This document shows positions 57,593 through 64,000 of a DNA stretch of 64,000 nucleotides, one piece after another. Every line of letters starts with the position of its first letter. Position 1 is the stretch's first letter. Source of the stretch: Antilocapra americana (lineage: Eukaryota; Chordata; Mammalia; Artiodactyla; Antilocapridae); contig ML660201.1 of the NCBI GenBank assembly GCA_007570785.1, positions 48,406,359-48,470,358 of the forward strand. Direction: 5' to 3'. The notes beneath the pieces were generated by a model that searched no databases, was not told where the DNA came from, and saw only the letters and a program-made list of their open reading frames with translations. A program made the translations under genes and the position numbers.

Positions 57593-58619
57593 CAGGGAAC
57601 ACCTCCTTCCCCCGCACCCCCACCCCACCCCAGCACAGACTCCAGGCAAGGAACGGAGCCCAATGTGTTTGCAAGATGTCCCCATGCTCCGAGTTCTATG
57701 CCTGGAAGGGCTTCCTGCCACCTCCGCCCTCCCATCTCCCCCAAGGGTCACCCAGCTAGGCTGCCCAATGTCACTGCCATCCGCTGAGGGCTAGCACTTC
57801 AAGGTAGCACTAGGGGGTAGGAACAAGGTGGGGTACCCAGGGCTGAACACCCCTGGGGCACCCCTCCCAGCCCCCTGGGGTCCTTTAGAGACACAGACCC
57901 TCTCAGAGCTTCAGCTAAAAGGTTGACAGAGGGCAGCCTGGGGCAGTGGGACCAAGAGGGTGCAGTGGGACCGCGCCTTGAATGTGCTAACCAGAGGTGG
58001 GGCGAGGGGAGAGGGTATAGGGGGTATGAACAAGGGTCTGGTGGGGAGCAGGCCCTGAGGTGTGTGGGGAGAGCGGGTCGGGGAAGAGGGGCCGTAGGAA
58101 GCGAGGGAGAAATCAAGACGCTGACCTTGGGGCCAGGCAGGTGCTGAGGCAGGAGGCGGTGGACGCTGTTGGGCTGCTGAACAGGGCTGGTTGATGGCCC
58201 TCGAGAGAGCAGACCCCATTTTACTGCCATTTAGGGTATTTCCCAGAGAAGGGGGCTGCAGCTGCCGGCGAGCCAGACGCTCATACAGACACAATAAACT
58301 CCCAACCTAAACACACAGAAGCAACACTCACGGACCGGAATGGGCCCCACAGAGACACGGACCCTCCTACCAGAGATATGCAGAGACCCTCCCCACTGCA
58401 GGCGAACACCCAGACAGAAAACGCACGTGGACAGATGCGGCCCTCCCTGTCCGACTCTGTGTAGACACAGGGAATTCGAGGTGCAGGTGGGAAGTGTAAC
58501 CCAAGGGGTGCCCTTAGGTAATCCCCGTCCTTCGGCATCCAGCACAACACCCAACATGCCCTGGGGCCATCCTTCTGCACCTGTTCAGTTTATTGACCTG
58601 CCGAGGGATAGCAGGCCCT

Positions 58620-58647
58620 TGTGTGTGTGTGTGTGTGTGTGTGTGTG
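58620..58647 (+). repeat. (TG)n microsatellite near the MYL3 promoter
   Basis: About 14 uninterrupted GT units roughly 270 bases upstream of the TATA-like element. Confidence 0.96.
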
Positions 58648-58784
58648 CTTTTTGGGGTATGCACGCGGGCTGAGCAGTGGCCTCTGTCTACCCCTCCCCC
58701 TTCTCTCCTTAACAGGTGACTGGGAGGCCTGGAGAGCCCTCCCTCTCCCCCACCCATTCCTGAGCTTGAACAATGCCCTCCCCA

Positions 58785-58966
58785 GGCCCCAAAATAGCCC
58801 CTGAGTCTCTCCAATGTCCTTTTATGGCCCTGTCCCCATTGTGCCCTGCAGGGGTGGGGCTGGGGTCATGAGGTGTCCAGGCGGGATAAAGGCCGGTTGC
58901 AGGAGGCTCACCTACTCTGCTCTCGGCTTCCTTCTCTCCACCCCCGTCTCTGTGCTCACAGCCTCC
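58785..58966 (+). promoter_or_regulatory. MYL3: MYL3 promoter and 5' UTR
   Basis: In order: a CArG/MEF2-like CCAAAATAGC at about 58790-58799, a perfect CArG box CCTTTTATGG at 58818-58827 (SRF site), a TATA-like GGATAAAGG at about 58884-58892, and a predicted start near 58910-58920. The remaining leader to the ATG at 58967 is pyrimidine-rich. Family knowledge: cardiac and slow-muscle contractile genes, including ventricular light-chain 1, depend on SRF and MEF2. The start site is inferred from TATA spacing. Confidence 0.7.
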
Positions 58967-63942
<4,976 letters not shown>

Positions 63943-64000
63943 TAGAGCCCCACCCTTGGCTACCCAGGGCCAAACCCTGCGGCTCACTCTTTCCTTCTTT

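Overview
The window is mammalian nuclear DNA from a ruminant, most likely cattle or a close relative. All genes are split by GT-AG introns. The tRNA-derived SINEs are of the ruminant Bov-tA type and the related CHR type, alongside older MIR, L2 and L1 copies. Three genes are recognised from their proteins: the 3' half of CCDC12 on the plus strand, a complete PTH1R coding region on the minus strand, and MYL3 on the plus strand running off the right edge. This is the gene order of human 3p21.31, seen in reverse (from memory of the human map), so the locus should correspond to cattle chromosome 22 or its sheep or goat equivalent.

Layout. 1-6200: an intron and the last five coding exons of CCDC12, with its 3' UTR. 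6200-19400: intergenic, with an AT-rich block of LINE fragments (about 7.1-10.9 kb), CA-rich DNA (13.0-14.0 kb) and two blocks of a degenerate GC-rich tandem repeat (15.2-17.7 kb). 19398-39645: the 14 coding exons of PTH1R, 589 predicted residues, with no break in the frame. The first coding intron (10.6 kb) holds an internal CpG island, SINEs and a LINE block. 39.6-41.7 kb: the CpG-island promoter region of PTH1R. 41.7-58.7 kb: the intergenic region between the divergent PTH1R and MYL3 genes, with several candidate muscle or nuclear-receptor regulatory motifs. 58.8-64.0 kb: MYL3 promoter and coding exons 1-5; the last residues lie beyond the window.

The genes do not form a pathway: CCDC12 is a spliceosome component, PTH1R a class B GPCR for PTH/PTHrP, and MYL3 a ventricular and slow-muscle essential myosin light chain. 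No CRISPR array, rRNA, tRNA gene or bacterial-type system is present. The most interesting items are regulatory or structural: a triple DR5 nuclear-receptor half-site array between PTH1R and MYL3, a near-perfect CTCF motif lying across a CCDC12 splice acceptor, an intronic CpG island that could start a PTH1R transcript lacking the signal-peptide exon, and an apparently uncatalogued tandem-repeat family in inverted blocks. Exon borders were read by hand from splice consensus, reading phase and remembered human protein sequences. Repeat family names are by eye and were not confirmed by a database search.
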